DNA of 64,000 bases from Deltaproteobacteria bacterium (GCA_016874775.1 VGTJ01000003.1:1-64000); one strand, 5' to 3'. Numbered from the stretch's first letter, positions 7,945-17,741 are shown. The notes: generated by a model from the letters alone, not told the origin. A program made the numbers and translations.

Positions 7945-10002
7945 TTATGACGCTAGTAGAACCTTCCTCAACGCTTCTCGATCAATCACCGGCAGTGAAC
8001 AGGTAAAATTCCGACACACATATGCGGTGACCTGACCGTCGACCTGCACTTTCCCAGCGAACATGCCTGGTAGTTGGCTTTGCTGCGGCGACTCGATGCC
8101 CACGAGCGTTTTGTTCGGCAGCAACTGCGAGTGGATCTCTGCCAACAACTCGCGTGTTTGCGGCTCGTGCACTATCCCGAGCAAACAGATCTCCGTTGGT
8201 CGGTGCAGATAAAAATCTAATGCGCACAGCATATGACTAAAGCCAAAGGGATTTTGCTCCATCGCATCGTAGAAGAGACGAAGCAGTTGCTCTGCTTTGT
8301 TGAGATACTCTCGCTTGTCGGTCAGAGAGAAGAGACGCAAGAGAGTGAGGGCTGCGACCGAATTTCCCGACGGAACCGATCCGTCAAACGCCGACTTCGA
8401 ACGACTAATCAGCGCCTCGTGGTCAATACTGGTAAAAAAGAAAGCGCCTTCAGTGGCATCCCAGAAACGTGACAGCAACGTTTCCGTCAGCTCCAGCGCC
8501 ATGTCGAGATACTGTCGCTCAAACGTTGCTTCGTACAGATCAATGAACGCCGCAGCTAAGAAGGCATAGTCATCAAGGTACGCATTGAACTTCGCTTGCC
8601 CTTCTTTGTAGCAGTGCAGCAATCGACCCTCACGATACAAGCGAGCAAAGATGAAATCGGTCGTCTGACGTGCGATGGCTAAATAGCGCGGATGCCCTAA
8701 GACTTTATACCCTTCGACAAACGCCGAGAGCATCAACCCGTTCCAGCTCGTCAAGATTTTTTCATCACGTCCAGGTTTCACTCGTTGTTCACGGACGAGA
8801 AACAGCTTGTGTTTCGCTTCAGCAATGAGCTGACTCACCTCAGCAAGATTCCGGCGGAACAGTTTCGCTAATTGTTCAAGTGAAAGTGTCGGATGAAGGA
8901 TATTGTGATGCTCGAAGTTCCCGACATCAGTCACATCATAATATCGACAAAAAATCTCTCCAGCCTCATCACCGAGAATACGCATCACCTCATCGTGACT
9001 CCAGACGAAAAACTTCCCCTCCTCTCCTTCGGAATCTGCATCCTGAGTCGCGTAAAACCCACCATCAGGGTGCAACATCTCACGTTCAACGTACGCAAGC
9101 GTCTCTTCCACAACCTGGCGAAAGAACACCTCATGGGTTGCCTGATAGGCTTCAAGATACACCCGCACGAGCAGCGCATTATCATAAAGCATTTTCTCGA
9201 AGTGGGGTACTAACCAACGCTCATCGACCGAATAACGGTGGAAGCCACCACCGAGTTGATCATACATGCCACCTTCGGCCATCTTGCGTAGCGTATGCAA
9301 AGTCACATCGAGATATTGTCTCCGTCCGCTTGCTTTGTATTGGCGCAAAAAAAACCCGAAGACCATCGAGTTAGGAAATTTCGGCGCTCCCCCCAAGCCG
9401 CCATGTGTATGGTCAACATGTTGCGCTAAACTGCTGGCTGTCTTCTCCAGGGTGCTCTCATGGAGCGGGCGCAAGGTTTCCTCACGATGAGAGAGTTTTT
9501 CAAGATTCGCGAGAATCTGCGCCGTCGAATGCGCAACCTCCTGCGGTTTCTCACGATAGGCTTGCGCCACCCCAGCCAGGACGCGCGGGAACGCGGGTAA
9601 ATTGTGGCGATCTTCCGGTGGGAAATACGTTCCACCATAGAACGGCTTACCGTCTGGAGTAAGAAATACCGTCATCGGCCATCCACCGCGACCGGTGAGC
9701 ATTTGCACGGCATTCATATAGATCTCGTCAACGTCTGGCCGTTCTTCACGATCCACTTTAATGTTCACATACAGTTCGTTCATGAGTTGAGCGATTTGCT
9801 CATTCTCGAACGACTCGCGCTCCATCACATGGCACCAATGACATGCCGAATACCCGACACTCAGCAAGATCGGTTTATTCTCTGCCTTCGCTTTGGCAAA
9901 TGCTTCCTCACCCCAGGGAAACCAGTCAACCGGATTATGCGCATGTTGAAGTAAATACGGGCTCGTTTCTTTACTCAAACGATTGGTGAATGTATGTGCC
10001 AT
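7945..10002 (-). CDS. YyaL/SSP411-like thioredoxin-domain protein (DUF255)
   Basis: 685 residues, the normal size for this family. An N-terminal thioredoxin-like domain begins [21 protein letters not shown] and has the characteristic CHWC motif (Cys54-Cys57) in [12 protein letters not shown], then [13 protein letters not shown]. The remaining about 500 residues form a six-hairpin/(alpha/alpha)6 glycosidase-like toroid ([32 protein letters not shown]). Family members are widespread but their enzymatic role is not established. Twelve bases separate it from the upstream CoA-transferase gene, so co-transcription is likely. Confidence 0.93.
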   Translation of the reverse strand: MAHTFTNRLSKETSPYLLQHAHNPVDWFPWGEEAFAKAKAENKPILLSVGYSACHWCHVMERESFENEQIAQLMNELYVNIKVDREERPDVDEIYMNAVQMLTGRGGWPMTVFLTPDGKPFYGGTYFPPEDRHNLPAFPRVLAGVAQAYREKPQEVAHSTAQILANLEKLSHREETLRPLHESTLEKTASSLAQHVDHTHGGLGGAPKFPNSMVFGFFLRQYKASGRRQYLDVTLHTLRKMAEGGMYDQLGGGFHRYSVDERWLVPHFEKMLYDNALLVRVYLEAYQATHEVFFRQVVEETLAYVEREMLHPDGGFYATQDADSEGEEGKFFVWSHDEVMRILGDEAGEIFCRYYDVTDVGNFEHHNILHPTLSLEQLAKLFRRNLAEVSQLIAEAKHKLFLVREQRVKPGRDEKILTSWNGLMLSAFVEGYKVLGHPRYLAIARQTTDFIFARLYREGRLLHCYKEGQAKFNAYLDDYAFLAAAFIDLYEATFERQYLDMALELTETLLSRFWDATEGAFFFTSIDHEALISRSKSAFDGSVPSGNSVAALTLLRLFSLTDKREYLNKAEQLLRLFYDAMEQNPFGFSHMLCALDFYLHRPTEICLLGIVHEPQTRELLAEIHSQLLPNKTLVGIESPQQSQLPGMFAGKVQVDGQVTAYVCRNFTCSLPVIDREALRKVLLAS

Positions 10003-10013
10003 GCTCTACTCTG

Positions 10014-11321
10014 CTACATCCGATAAATCCGCTGCGCTTCGCGCATTAAATCAGGACGAAACTCTGGATGCGCCACCTCGACTAACGCCGCGGCGCGTTG
10101 TCGTAAACTCTTCCCGCGCAACTGCGCAATGCCGTACTCGGTCACGACATAATCGACAAACGCCCGTTGCGCCGTCACGACACTGCCCGCCTCAAGCACA
10201 GGCACTATCCGTGAGATACGTTTCCCTTTGACGATGGAACTCGAGGGCGTAACGAGGATCGATTTGCCCGGATTACAGTACTGGGCGGTGATAGTAAAAA
10301 TCGCCTGTCCACCAGTGCCGGTATACATCAATGGTCCCAGCGACTCTGAACAGGCCTGTCCGCCGAGGTCGATAGCTAAGGCGTTGTTCACAGCCACGTA
10401 GTTCTTCTGATTTACCAACAACCGTAAGTCATCGGTATACGTAAAGTCGTAAAACTCAAAGTTCGGATTGTGGTCGATAATCTCAAGTTCATCCGGCAGC
10501 ACCCCAATGCCAGCACTCGCGACCACTTTTCCTGGGTTCACCGACTTGTACTTCCCAGTGATCACTCCTTTTTGCACTAGGCGTGCCACGCCACCAGGAA
10601 TGACTTCGGTATGAATGCCGATATCGTTCTTGTTCTCCAAATACATTGCTAACGGTGACGAGACACTACCGAGACCAATCTGCAGGGTATCTCCGTCATT
10701 GATCAGTTCATTGGCCACCAGCGTACAAATGATTTCTGTGGCAGCAACCTCTTCTTCGTTCCGTGCTGTGGCAGAGAGTGCGGCAGGCGGAGCCGTTGGT
10801 TCGACGAAATGAGTGATTTCCGACACATGAATGAAATTTTCGCCACCGGTGCGAATAAAATTTTCATGCACTTCTCCTATGACCACACGCGCAGCCGCAG
10901 CCATAGTTTTCGACATAAAAACACCGGTACCAAAGCTGCAGTAGCCATGCTTATCCGGTGGTGAGACCGGGGTCAGATAGACGTCACACTGAAGCCCCGG
11001 TGGCAGCTCATGATGGCGGTAGTACATAACCGGGACGAAATCGACCATTCCCTTGTCCATCATCGGGCGAGTCGTCGCCCCCAGGTAACAACTTTGGATC
11101 GTAAAGGCGCGATCAGCCCCTGGTTGGTCCCAATTAAAAAGAGGGCCAATCGTTCCTACCGTCACATTCCGCAGACCATCTTTTCGCGCCAGCAATGCCT
11201 CACATAACGTCACCGGTGTCGCGTGCAACCAATTAACCTGCACCGCATCGCCATCACGTACGGCTTTCATCGCCTCAGGGGCGGACACAAGTTTATCGCC
11301 ACAGCGTTCTCGCCAATCCAT
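10014..11321 (-). CDS. acetyl-CoA hydrolase/transferase family protein (4-hydroxybutyrate CoA-transferase-like)
   Basis: 435 residues with both domains of the class I acetyl-CoA hydrolase/transferase family. The catalytic glutamate is expected at Glu239 in GIHTEVIPGG. GLGSVSSPLAMYL and the C-terminal YVVTEYGIAQLRGKSLRQRA are diagnostic. Members shuttle CoA between acetyl-CoA and organic acids such as 4-hydroxybutyrate, or hydrolyse acetyl-CoA. An ATG at 11321 is preceded by AAAGGAGG. With the nearby acyl-CoA dehydrogenase and SDR it points to CoA-ester metabolism. Confidence 0.9.
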   Translation of the reverse strand: MDWRERCGDKLVSAPEAMKAVRDGDAVQVNWLHATPVTLCEALLARKDGLRNVTVGTIGPLFNWDQPGADRAFTIQSCYLGATTRPMMDKGMVDFVPVMYYRHHELPPGLQCDVYLTPVSPPDKHGYCSFGTGVFMSKTMAAAARVVIGEVHENFIRTGGENFIHVSEITHFVEPTAPPAALSATARNEEEVAATEIICTLVANELINDGDTLQIGLGSVSSPLAMYLENKNDIGIHTEVIPGGVARLVQKGVITGKYKSVNPGKVVASAGIGVLPDELEIIDHNPNFEFYDFTYTDDLRLLVNQKNYVAVNNALAIDLGGQACSESLGPLMYTGTGGQAIFTITAQYCNPGKSILVTPSSSIVKGKRISRIVPVLEAGSVVTAQRAFVDYVVTEYGIAQLRGKSLRQRAAALVEVAHPEFRPDLMREAQRIYRM

Positions 11322-11450
11322 AACGGTCCTCCTTTAGAAAGCTCGCTTGGAGCATAGAACAGGAGCGCTCAAGAAGAAAGAAGGCCACGATATAGCCCGC
11401 TAGCCTCTTGTCGTGCTCAATACTATAGTCCTTTTCTAAAGGAGCCCATC

Positions 11451-11678
11451 ATGGACATTCGCATCGAATACTGTGCGGCCTGAAGCTACGAACCCAAAGC
11501 CGTCAGTCTGACGGAAGAGATCCTCAGTGATTACAAACAAAGGGTGAAGTCTCTTAGCCTCGTCCCGTACGACGACGGGCGCTTCGAGGTATTCGTGGAT
11601 GGGAAACGAATCTATTCGAAAAAAGCGACGGGGCGGTTCCCTGCATATGCGGAAGTGCGCGCCGCTCTGCCCCGGTAG
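11451..11678 (+). CDS. selW: SelW/Rdx-family selenoprotein with in-frame UGA (CxxU)
   Basis: Seen: ATG at 11451 behind AAAGGAG, then MDIRIEYCAA, a TGA at 11481-11483, and the same frame continues openly for 64 more codons to TAG at 11676-11678. Reading the TGA as selenocysteine gives a 75-residue protein with Cys8-Ala-Ala-Sec11, the CxxU redox motif of the SelT/SelW/SelH (Rdx) thioredoxin-fold family. The part after UGA carries FEVFVDGKRIYSKKATGRFP, the family's conserved GxxxYSKxxxGxFP signature, so the UGA is not a true stop. A SECIS-like hairpin lies 16 bases downstream. Probable role: small cytoplasmic thiol/selenol redox protein. Expression needs SelA, SelB, SelC and SelD elsewhere in the genome, which this window does not show. 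Confidence 0.9.
11484..11514 (+). promoter_or_regulatory. bacterial SECIS-like element for UGA recoding
   Basis: Immediately after the UGA there are 16 bases, then a six-pair perfect stem CCGTCA (11500-11505) and TGACGG (11509-11514) closing the loop GTC. Bacterial SECIS hairpins lie within the coding region a short distance past the UGA and have an apical loop beginning with G or GU that binds SelB. The local CAGTCTG resembles the CAGGTCTG apex of the E. coli fdhF element. Function is inferred from position and shape. Confidence 0.72.
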
Positions 11679-11708
11679 GGGCGTGGGAAGTGTCGTCGCG
11701 ACGTTCGA

Positions 11709-12341
11709 CTACAAGAACATCCGCTCTTCCCACCGATACTGCCACATTTGGACAATCCGGCGCCCTTCCCAAAAGAGCGCATCAATAAAAAGGAAGAGCG
11801 GAGGATCGCTCAGGTCTTCGGTTCCATGCATGATCACAATTCGTTTGCGTCCATAGTGATCAAGCCGAACGCTGCGGGAGAAAATGTAAACCGGCCTGCT
11901 GACCTCATGGGTGTCGAGGATTGAAGAAGAGCGAAAACTCTGCGGAGATTCTTCTCGCAGCTTCTCAGCAACCTGCTCTAAACGTAACCAGGGGCCTTCC
12001 CACTGTATAGGGCAGCGCCCTTCTAACTGGCCAACCCAGTGCTTCCCAACACTTTCGATCAGCTTAGCAAGTCTCGGAGTAAGTAACCGCTCTGCCAACA
12101 CATAGTGAGCGTCAGGGAAAGTTCCTTTTTCTTCTAAATCGGCGACCAGTGCGTACGCAACGTCACTGGGTTCCTGCGCTCGACTACTGCTCGGGAGCAA
12201 GGCAAGTAGCTCAGAGAACTGACTTTGTCTGGCCTTGGCTTGCTGGTCACTTCTTTTTCCCGAGCTCGGCTCGTTTCCTCGACTCTCTTGGGTGCGGGAA
12301 AGAGCATTCGTTTCCCCTTCAGATCTCTGCTCATGTCTCAT
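11709..12341 (-). CDS. hypothetical protein
   Basis: 210 residues from the ATG at 12341, which has GGGAG eleven bases ahead; an earlier ATG at 12413 would overlap the decayed PAS gene. The first about 40 residues are polar and low in complexity (EQRSEGETNALSRTQESRG). The rest looks like a folded domain: YVLAERLLTPRLAKLIESVG, GPWLRLEQVAEKLREESP, and an aromatic-rich end with IVQMWQYRWEERMFL. No family recognised, no signal peptide or membrane segment. It converges on the selenoprotein gene with a 30-base gap. Confidence 0.6.
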   Translation of the reverse strand: MRHEQRSEGETNALSRTQESRGNEPSSGKRSDQQAKARQSQFSELLALLPSSSRAQEPSDVAYALVADLEEKGTFPDAHYVLAERLLTPRLAKLIESVGKHWVGQLEGRCPIQWEGPWLRLEQVAEKLREESPQSFRSSSILDTHEVSRPVYIFSRSVRLDHYGRKRIVIMHGTEDLSDPPLFLFIDALFWEGRRIVQMWQYRWEERMFL

Positions 12342-12363
12342 CACGCCAGAAACTCCCGTGTTC

Positions 12364-13379
12364 CTAGTAGGATATGTTTCCCTTGGGCCGAAGAATGCGG
12401 TGTTCATGCTCAAGCGGTCGCCTCTCCTGCGCCCAAGGAGCCGTCAGCATTGACAGCACGCGTTGTCGATCTTCCGGATGTATTGCCTCAACAAATGACC
12501 AAGGATCTTCAAACGCACTCGATATACTCCTTCCCCAAAATCTTTTCATATGCGGGGCTGACGTACAGTGTCTGCCCTCAATCCGCTGTGCTCATCCAAA
12601 ACACTTCTAGTGATGTTTTCTGCCAGCTGGCGCAGTTGCTCCTCGTTGTAGCGTAGCTGGTCCTCAGCCTTCTTCTTCTCGGTAATGTCTTAAGCTATCC
12701 CGGCCACACGAATGATTTCCCCCTTGGGGCCACGAATCGGAAATGCACGGCCATGTATCCAACGCACCTCGCCATCAGGACGAGTGATCCGATACTCTTG
12801 ATCAAAATCGGCAAAGCTATTCCGTGTCGCATCCTCAACTCGCACGCGATCCTCGGGGTGGATTGTGTCGAGTAACGCCCAGGCATTGGAATATAGACCT
12901 GCACGCCCCCGTCCCCACACCTTTTCGTACGCGGCACTGATATAGAGAAAGCGAGACAAGGTAGGCGTTGCCACCCAGAACACAGAGTCCAGGTTATCTG
13001 TCAACTGATAGACATGCTCAGTGCTATAGCGCAGGCTTGCCTCGGCTCGCAGCATCTCAGTCATGTCAAATGTCACCAATCGAGCAATCTCTTCGTTCGG
13101 CTGGAACACCGTAGCGTCAAGGGCGAGGAGTTCCGTTCGCGTATAGCCATATTGCGCAACCGTCGCATCGTTTGTTTCAAGAAACTGTAACGTGTCGCGA
13201 TCAAAGATGTAGAGAGGGATGAGAGAGTTGGTAAAGAAAACCTGAAAGGAGTCATTTTTCTCGATTTCCGCACTCACACCATAGGGTGGCCGCAGTATCA
13301 GCACTGATCGTGCCAATGCTGGTTGTGACAATGTGAGAGGACCCTCGTTTCTGCGCCGCGTTTTCGCTTTTGACCCCAC
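12364..13379 (-). pseudogene. decayed PAS-domain sensor gene
   Basis: A GTG at 13379 with AAGGAAG upstream starts a 229-codon frame. It has a first PAS domain (IPLYIFDRDTLQFLETND) that is internally shortened: EEIARLVTF jumps straight to DMTEMLRAEASLRY. A full second PAS-3 domain follows (DSVFWVATPTLSRFLYISAA, HPEDRVRVE, DGEVRWIHGRAFPI). At 12690-12692 a TAA replaces the expected Glu of the GIAEDIT motif, after which DITEKKKAEDQLRYNEEQ continues in frame. A third PAS copy is scrambled over three frames: FWMSTAD, a TGA, TLYVSPAYEKI, then SSAFEDPWSFVEAIHPEDRQ. No kinase domain remains. Several independent lesions make sequencing error an unlikely explanation. Confidence 0.8.
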
Positions 13380-13654
13380 CTGAGTTCTTCCTTACCAAGC
13401 TTTGGCAAACTGTACGAAACTCTGCTCGATTCGGCAAGCCTTGAAAAATCTACGGCAGACCATGCGACAAATATGTATCCATGCTATAAGAACCGCGGTG
13501 GATTCATTGCACTCTGCGCTGGAGGAGCCCACTCGGCCATGAAAAGGAACCGCCAGGCCCAAACATAAGTTGACCGAGCAGGTGATACGCCAGTGTTCAT
13601 TATGCTATGGTGAAGCGTTTCCCCTTTCTACTGTAAGGAGGTCATAGTCGTTCG

Positions 13655-15754
13655 ATGGAGTACACGATGTTAGGCCGACGGTCGGTGCCATGCGAGACGC
13701 CCAAATCGACATACGTCCAACGCTGCAGACACTCACAGGTAGTGGCAGGTCTGAGGGTACCCCAGCTAGTATTGCTCCTATTCGCAGTACTCGTTGCTTC
13801 AGGCCTGAGTCTTCCGCTATCAGTCGCAGCTCAACCTGCATTAGACCCAGTTGCTGAACGTATCCGGTTGCAACTTGAGGCCCGCAAACCTCCACCAGAA
13901 CCAATACTCCCAGCAACACCAGTAGAGACACCTGCACCTGTCGATGCCAATGCCGATCCGGCAAACGACACAGAAACCCCGACGGATGCACCTCCCCCCC
14001 CTGCAGTGGTCACCCCACCGCCGCCGCCGCAGAAGCCAGTCAAATTTATTCCACCAAAATTGTACGTCGGCAAAGAACTGCTCCGTGCCGCGGCACTTCT
14101 CACACGCTTCTACGAGGGGCGCATGTATCAACCGGCATGGACAAATACCTCCGGCCTGCTTCCGCATGCAGAAACCCTGCTGACGACCATTCAAGAAGAG
14201 GCCGGACGCGAAGGGTTACGGGCAAGCGATTATCATCTTGCCAAGATCAAAGCGGTGATTGCAGACTTGCGCCCTGAACATGGAGGGCAAAGAACCGCAG
14301 ACGCAAACCTCCTTGCCGATCTTGATTTCTTGTTAACCGATGCTTTCTTTCTCTATGGAGTGGATGCCACCCTGGGTGAGGTGAATCCCGAACTCTTAGA
14401 CGAAAAGTGGTTTACCAAGAACGATGAAACTGACTTAGTTGCACGTTTACACACAGCCCTGACTTCCAACCAGATCAGCGATGCGGTTCGCAACTTACCT
14501 CCCAAACAACCTGGATACCTTCGTTTACGCGATGCGTTGGCGCAGCATCGAGATATCGTTGCTCGTGGTGGATGGGCAACAATCCCAGGCGGCCCTGCGC
14601 TTGCGCTGGGAAGCACAGGAGAGCGCGTCGCGAAACTCCGCGCACGTTTGATAGCGAGTGGAGACCTCCGCTCGGCGGCAACCGATAATCCAGATAGTCT
14701 ATTCGACACCCCCGGAAAACGCCCGTTGCCTCGTCTTGGCGAAGCCAGTTTCGATCAGGAATTAGAACAAGCGGTGCAGAAGTTCCAAAGTCGGCATGGA
14801 TTGTCAGTCAGTGGTACCGTCAATGGGGAAACCCTCGCCGCACTCAACATTTCGGCAGAAACACGGGTACGGCAAATCGTCATGAACATGCAGCGCTGGC
14901 GGAGTTTACCGCAAGACCTCGGACGCCGATACATTGCGGTCAATGTTCCCAATTTCACCCTAGAAGTCGTCGAAAACGAACGGCCAGTGATGGATATGAA
15001 AGTTGTTGTCGGCAAGATGATGCAAGAAAACGCAACGCCAACGTTTAGCGCCAAGATGACGTATGTCGTGCTCAACCCGTACTGGTACGTTCCCAAGACA
15101 ATCGCCGAAAAAGAGTTGTGGCCTCTGCACCAACGGAATCCCTCATACTTCGGGCGTAATAACTTTGATGTTCGTCGCATCCCGATCGGTTATAAGCAGG
15201 TACCAGATCCTGCAGCAGCAGATGGCACAACCAAATCAATACGCGTCTATGACTATGTCATCCGTCAGGGACCAGGGCCGAAAAATGCACTGGGTCGGGT
15301 CAAGTTCATGTTCCCCAACCCCCATAGTGTCTATCTACACGACACCCCGGCGAAAAACCTGTTTAACCGAACCGTACGCGCGTTTAGCCACGGATGTATT
15401 CGTATCGAAAAGCCGATTGAACTTGCAGAATATCTGTTGCGTGATACGCCAAAGTGGACGCGAAAAGCCATCGACGCCACCCTCCGCCGGGAAAAAGAAC
15501 AAACTGTATATCTTCCCGAACCACTGCCAGTGTACATCCAATACTGGACAGCGTGGATAGAAGATGACGGTGAGTTGCAATTTCGCAACGACATCTACCG
15601 TTATGATCGGATAGGTCCTGCGCTACGTTCAGGCAGCAAGACGAAGCCGGTCTCCATACGTCCACGGCCGAAGGCCCGTAAACGAGTCCCACGGATCGAG
15701 CCCCCTGTTCAGCCCGCGCCTCCGGGCCCAGTACAGGCGTCGGCGGACCGCTAG
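13655..15754 (+). CDS. L,D-transpeptidase family protein (YcbB/LdtD-like)
   Basis: 699 residues. An N-terminal hydrophobic signal/anchor (about 34-58) and a Pro-rich linker (about 75-130) precede a scaffold domain (GKELLRAAALLTRFYEGRMY), a PG_binding_1 domain (LEQAVQKFQSRHGLSVSGTV, about 370-400) and the YkuD catalytic domain with SHGCIRIEKP, nucleophile Cys581 and His579. This architecture is that of YcbB-type enzymes that make 3-3 cross-links in peptidoglycan in the periplasm. Start ATG 13655 follows AAGGAGG by 13 bases. The C-terminal tail is Arg/Pro-rich. The peptidase gene 41 bases downstream is probably co-transcribed. Confidence 0.92.
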   Translation: MEYTMLGRRSVPCETPKSTYVQRCRHSQVVAGLRVPQLVLLLFAVLVASGLSLPLSVAAQPALDPVAERIRLQLEARKPPPEPILPATPVETPAPVDANADPANDTETPTDAPPPPAVVTPPPPPQKPVKFIPPKLYVGKELLRAAALLTRFYEGRMYQPAWTNTSGLLPHAETLLTTIQEEAGREGLRASDYHLAKIKAVIADLRPEHGGQRTADANLLADLDFLLTDAFFLYGVDATLGEVNPELLDEKWFTKNDETDLVARLHTALTSNQISDAVRNLPPKQPGYLRLRDALAQHRDIVARGGWATIPGGPALALGSTGERVAKLRARLIASGDLRSAATDNPDSLFDTPGKRPLPRLGEASFDQELEQAVQKFQSRHGLSVSGTVNGETLAALNISAETRVRQIVMNMQRWRSLPQDLGRRYIAVNVPNFTLEVVENERPVMDMKVVVGKMMQENATPTFSAKMTYVVLNPYWYVPKTIAEKELWPLHQRNPSYFGRNNFDVRRIPIGYKQVPDPAAADGTTKSIRVYDYVIRQGPGPKNALGRVKFMFPNPHSVYLHDTPAKNLFNRTVRAFSHGCIRIEKPIELAEYLLRDTPKWTRKAIDATLRREKEQTVYLPEPLPVYIQYWTAWIEDDGELQFRNDIYRYDRIGPALRSGSKTKPVSIRPRPKARKRVPRIEPPVQPAPPGPVQASADR

Positions 15755-15795
15755 CAGAGGCTTGCTTAAGATATTGTCAAAAGACAGGAGCATGT

Positions 15796-17682
15796 ATGAA
15801 GAACAAAAAAAGGGTTCAATACAATTGGCAGGTGTTGCTCCTATGCTTATTTGTCTCAGTTCCTCATCCTGCACTGGCTAAGTCACCTTCCACTCCTTCA
15901 ACAGAAAAACACGCCCCTAAAAAACCGACGAATACCAAAGCGAAACCCACTGCCCGCTCCCAAAGAGGGACAGAGGTGGACACCTCCCGCCGCCCCCCTC
16001 AGCGAAGCCAACGAGAACTCACAAGCGAGAAAACTCAGGGGAAACAAACGACAGCGTCCTCCCTTCGAGAGAAACGACAACTACGATCACAGACCACTGA
16101 CCAGGGAACGGCCAAAAGGGCCGTGCAGCCCAAGCTTTCCCTCCCCCAACAGCACCAAACGAATACTCGCTATGTTACGGTTCTCAAAGAGACCAAGCGA
16201 CACACATTGGTCAAGACAACCATTGCACTCCCTGTGATAAACGAGCGTACACCAAAGAGAAAGGGAGCGCCTGAGGCGAAACTCGCATTGCCACAACCGC
16301 ACAGAAATGTCGGTGAGTTCCCAAGGAAATCCGTTTCCCCGGTGGTGCAATCGGCGATCCCAGCGGCTCCACCCGAAAACAGCAGGGACCCCTCACCTTC
16401 CCTTGTCCTCGAAACCACAAGCGCACCGCAACCGGTACCTGCGCAGCCAACCTCTGCTGGACCAGTGCAACCACCGCTAGCACCAGTACTCGTGCCTCCT
16501 CAGCCACAGGAAACGATAGTCAACGTTGTATCTTCATCGGTGCGAAACGCAAACGAAAGTCGCTCCCCTGTTGTTTCCGCGCCAACACCAGCACGGAACG
16601 CCGGCACTATTACGTTCGTCGAACATCGCCCAACACAGCGCCTGGGAAAAGACGATAGCTCAGCAAAAGAGAAAGCGGCCTATTCAGCCCAACGGGCCCC
16701 GTTCGCAGTGGCGGTGAACGACGACCGCTTGAACTATCGTATTAACAGTGTGTTCGTACTGCCAGGAGATGAGATATTCGTCGAGATTTTCGACTCACAA
16801 AAGAAAGCCGAATATACGATTCACAGTGCATTGGGATCGGAACGTCTGCTTGCGCAACGACGATGGCGTTGGTTTGCGCCGACAACTGCAGGACTCTACC
16901 CGGTAAAGATCGTGCACGCTCGCTCTCGCAATAGCATCACTCTCAATGTGTTCGTCATGATTCCACGAGAACAGGTGCACGATGGCTATCTCAACGGTTA
17001 CCGTATTGGCCAGTATCCCACTGAGGCACTGCGACAGCTACCGATGTATGTTCCTCCACGAGGGCTGATCGAAATCACCCCAGAAAACGAGAACACCTTA
17101 GTGAGCCCCCATTTTCGCTTACGTCAATTCCTCTGCAAACAAGAGAGCGGCTATCCTAAGTATATGATCTTAGATCCCCGTCTTCTTGCGACGCTTGAGC
17201 AGCTTCTCGAAATGGTCAATGCGCGGGGGTATCGCGCCCGTACGTTTAGCATCATGAGTGGCTACCGCACTCCCTATTATAATCGCGCGATCGGCAATCG
17301 TACGACGTACAGTCGGCACCTCTGGGGCGATGCAGCAGATATCTTTATCGATGAAGAGCCACGCGATGGAAAAATGGACGATCTCAACCAAGATGGAGTC
17401 GTCGACGCCCATGATGCTGATGTCATCTATCAAATCATCGAGAGCACGACAGAGCCACGTCTGCAGAAAGTCATGCTGGGAGGATTAGCCCGCTACCGCG
17501 AGACCTCAAGCCACGGCCCCTTTATTCATGTCGACGCGCGTGGCTCCTATGCGCGTTGGGGAGTAAAGACGTTAACGAGAGGTGGCACGACCTCCACCGA
17601 CACTGTCTTTCCAGGCCACGACCAATCTCGTTCGCGGCCCTCTTTTCTCGATGCGGAAAATCTATCTGACCCCACACCGTAA
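15796..17682 (+). CDS. secreted peptidase M15-type (DUF882) cell-wall protein with long basic/Pro-rich region
   Basis: 628 residues. Signal peptide at about 12-28 (WQVLLLCLFVSVPHPALA). Residues about 30-300 are low-complexity, rich in Lys, Arg, Pro, Thr and Gln. A beta-rich domain follows (about 310-400). The C-terminal third is an M15A/MepK-like metallopeptidase: FSIMSGYRTPYYN, SRHLWGDAADIF with zinc ligands His508 and Asp515, and HGPFIHVD with His578. Between ligands lies an acidic DLNQDGVVDAHDADVI loop (about 531-546) resembling a dockerin/EF-hand. Likely a periplasmic peptidoglycan cross-link endopeptidase or D,D-carboxypeptidase working with the upstream L,D-transpeptidase. ATG 15796 is preceded by GGAG. 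Confidence 0.88.
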   Translation: MKNKKRVQYNWQVLLLCLFVSVPHPALAKSPSTPSTEKHAPKKPTNTKAKPTARSQRGTEVDTSRRPPQRSQRELTSEKTQGKQTTASSLREKRQLRSQTTDQGTAKRAVQPKLSLPQQHQTNTRYVTVLKETKRHTLVKTTIALPVINERTPKRKGAPEAKLALPQPHRNVGEFPRKSVSPVVQSAIPAAPPENSRDPSPSLVLETTSAPQPVPAQPTSAGPVQPPLAPVLVPPQPQETIVNVVSSSVRNANESRSPVVSAPTPARNAGTITFVEHRPTQRLGKDDSSAKEKAAYSAQRAPFAVAVNDDRLNYRINSVFVLPGDEIFVEIFDSQKKAEYTIHSALGSERLLAQRRWRWFAPTTAGLYPVKIVHARSRNSITLNVFVMIPREQVHDGYLNGYRIGQYPTEALRQLPMYVPPRGLIEITPENENTLVSPHFRLRQFLCKQESGYPKYMILDPRLLATLEQLLEMVNARGYRARTFSIMSGYRTPYYNRAIGNRTTYSRHLWGDAADIFIDEEPRDGKMDDLNQDGVVDAHDADVIYQIIESTTEPRLQKVMLGGLARYRETSSHGPFIHVDARGSYARWGVKTLTRGGTTSTDTVFPGHDQSRSRPSFLDAENLSDPTP

Positions 17683-17688
17683 CCATAA

Positions 17689-17719
17689 AAAAGGGCAGGT
17701 CGTTACCGCCTGCCCTTTT
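17689..17719 (+). terminator. rho-independent terminator after the cell-wall operon
   Basis: Eleven-base perfect inverted arms AAAAGGGCAGG (17689-17699) and CCTGCCCTTTT (17709-17719) around a nine-base loop, followed by a pyrimidine-rich TTTTCTCTTCTC run. It begins 6 bases after the M15-type peptidase gene and can also serve the converging minus-strand gene. Confidence 0.88.
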
Positions 17720-17741
17720 CTCTTCTCGTGTGACTCTTGCA

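Noticed and set aside
12560-12610. TGA in the third PAS copy as a selenocysteine codon
   Set aside because: No Cys is expected at that point of a PAS domain, there is no SECIS-like hairpin, and the frame is broken on both sides.
12690-12692. In-frame TAA in the PAS gene as a possible recoding site
   Set aside because: TAA is not used for selenocysteine, and further frameshifts and stops follow; gene decay is the simpler explanation.
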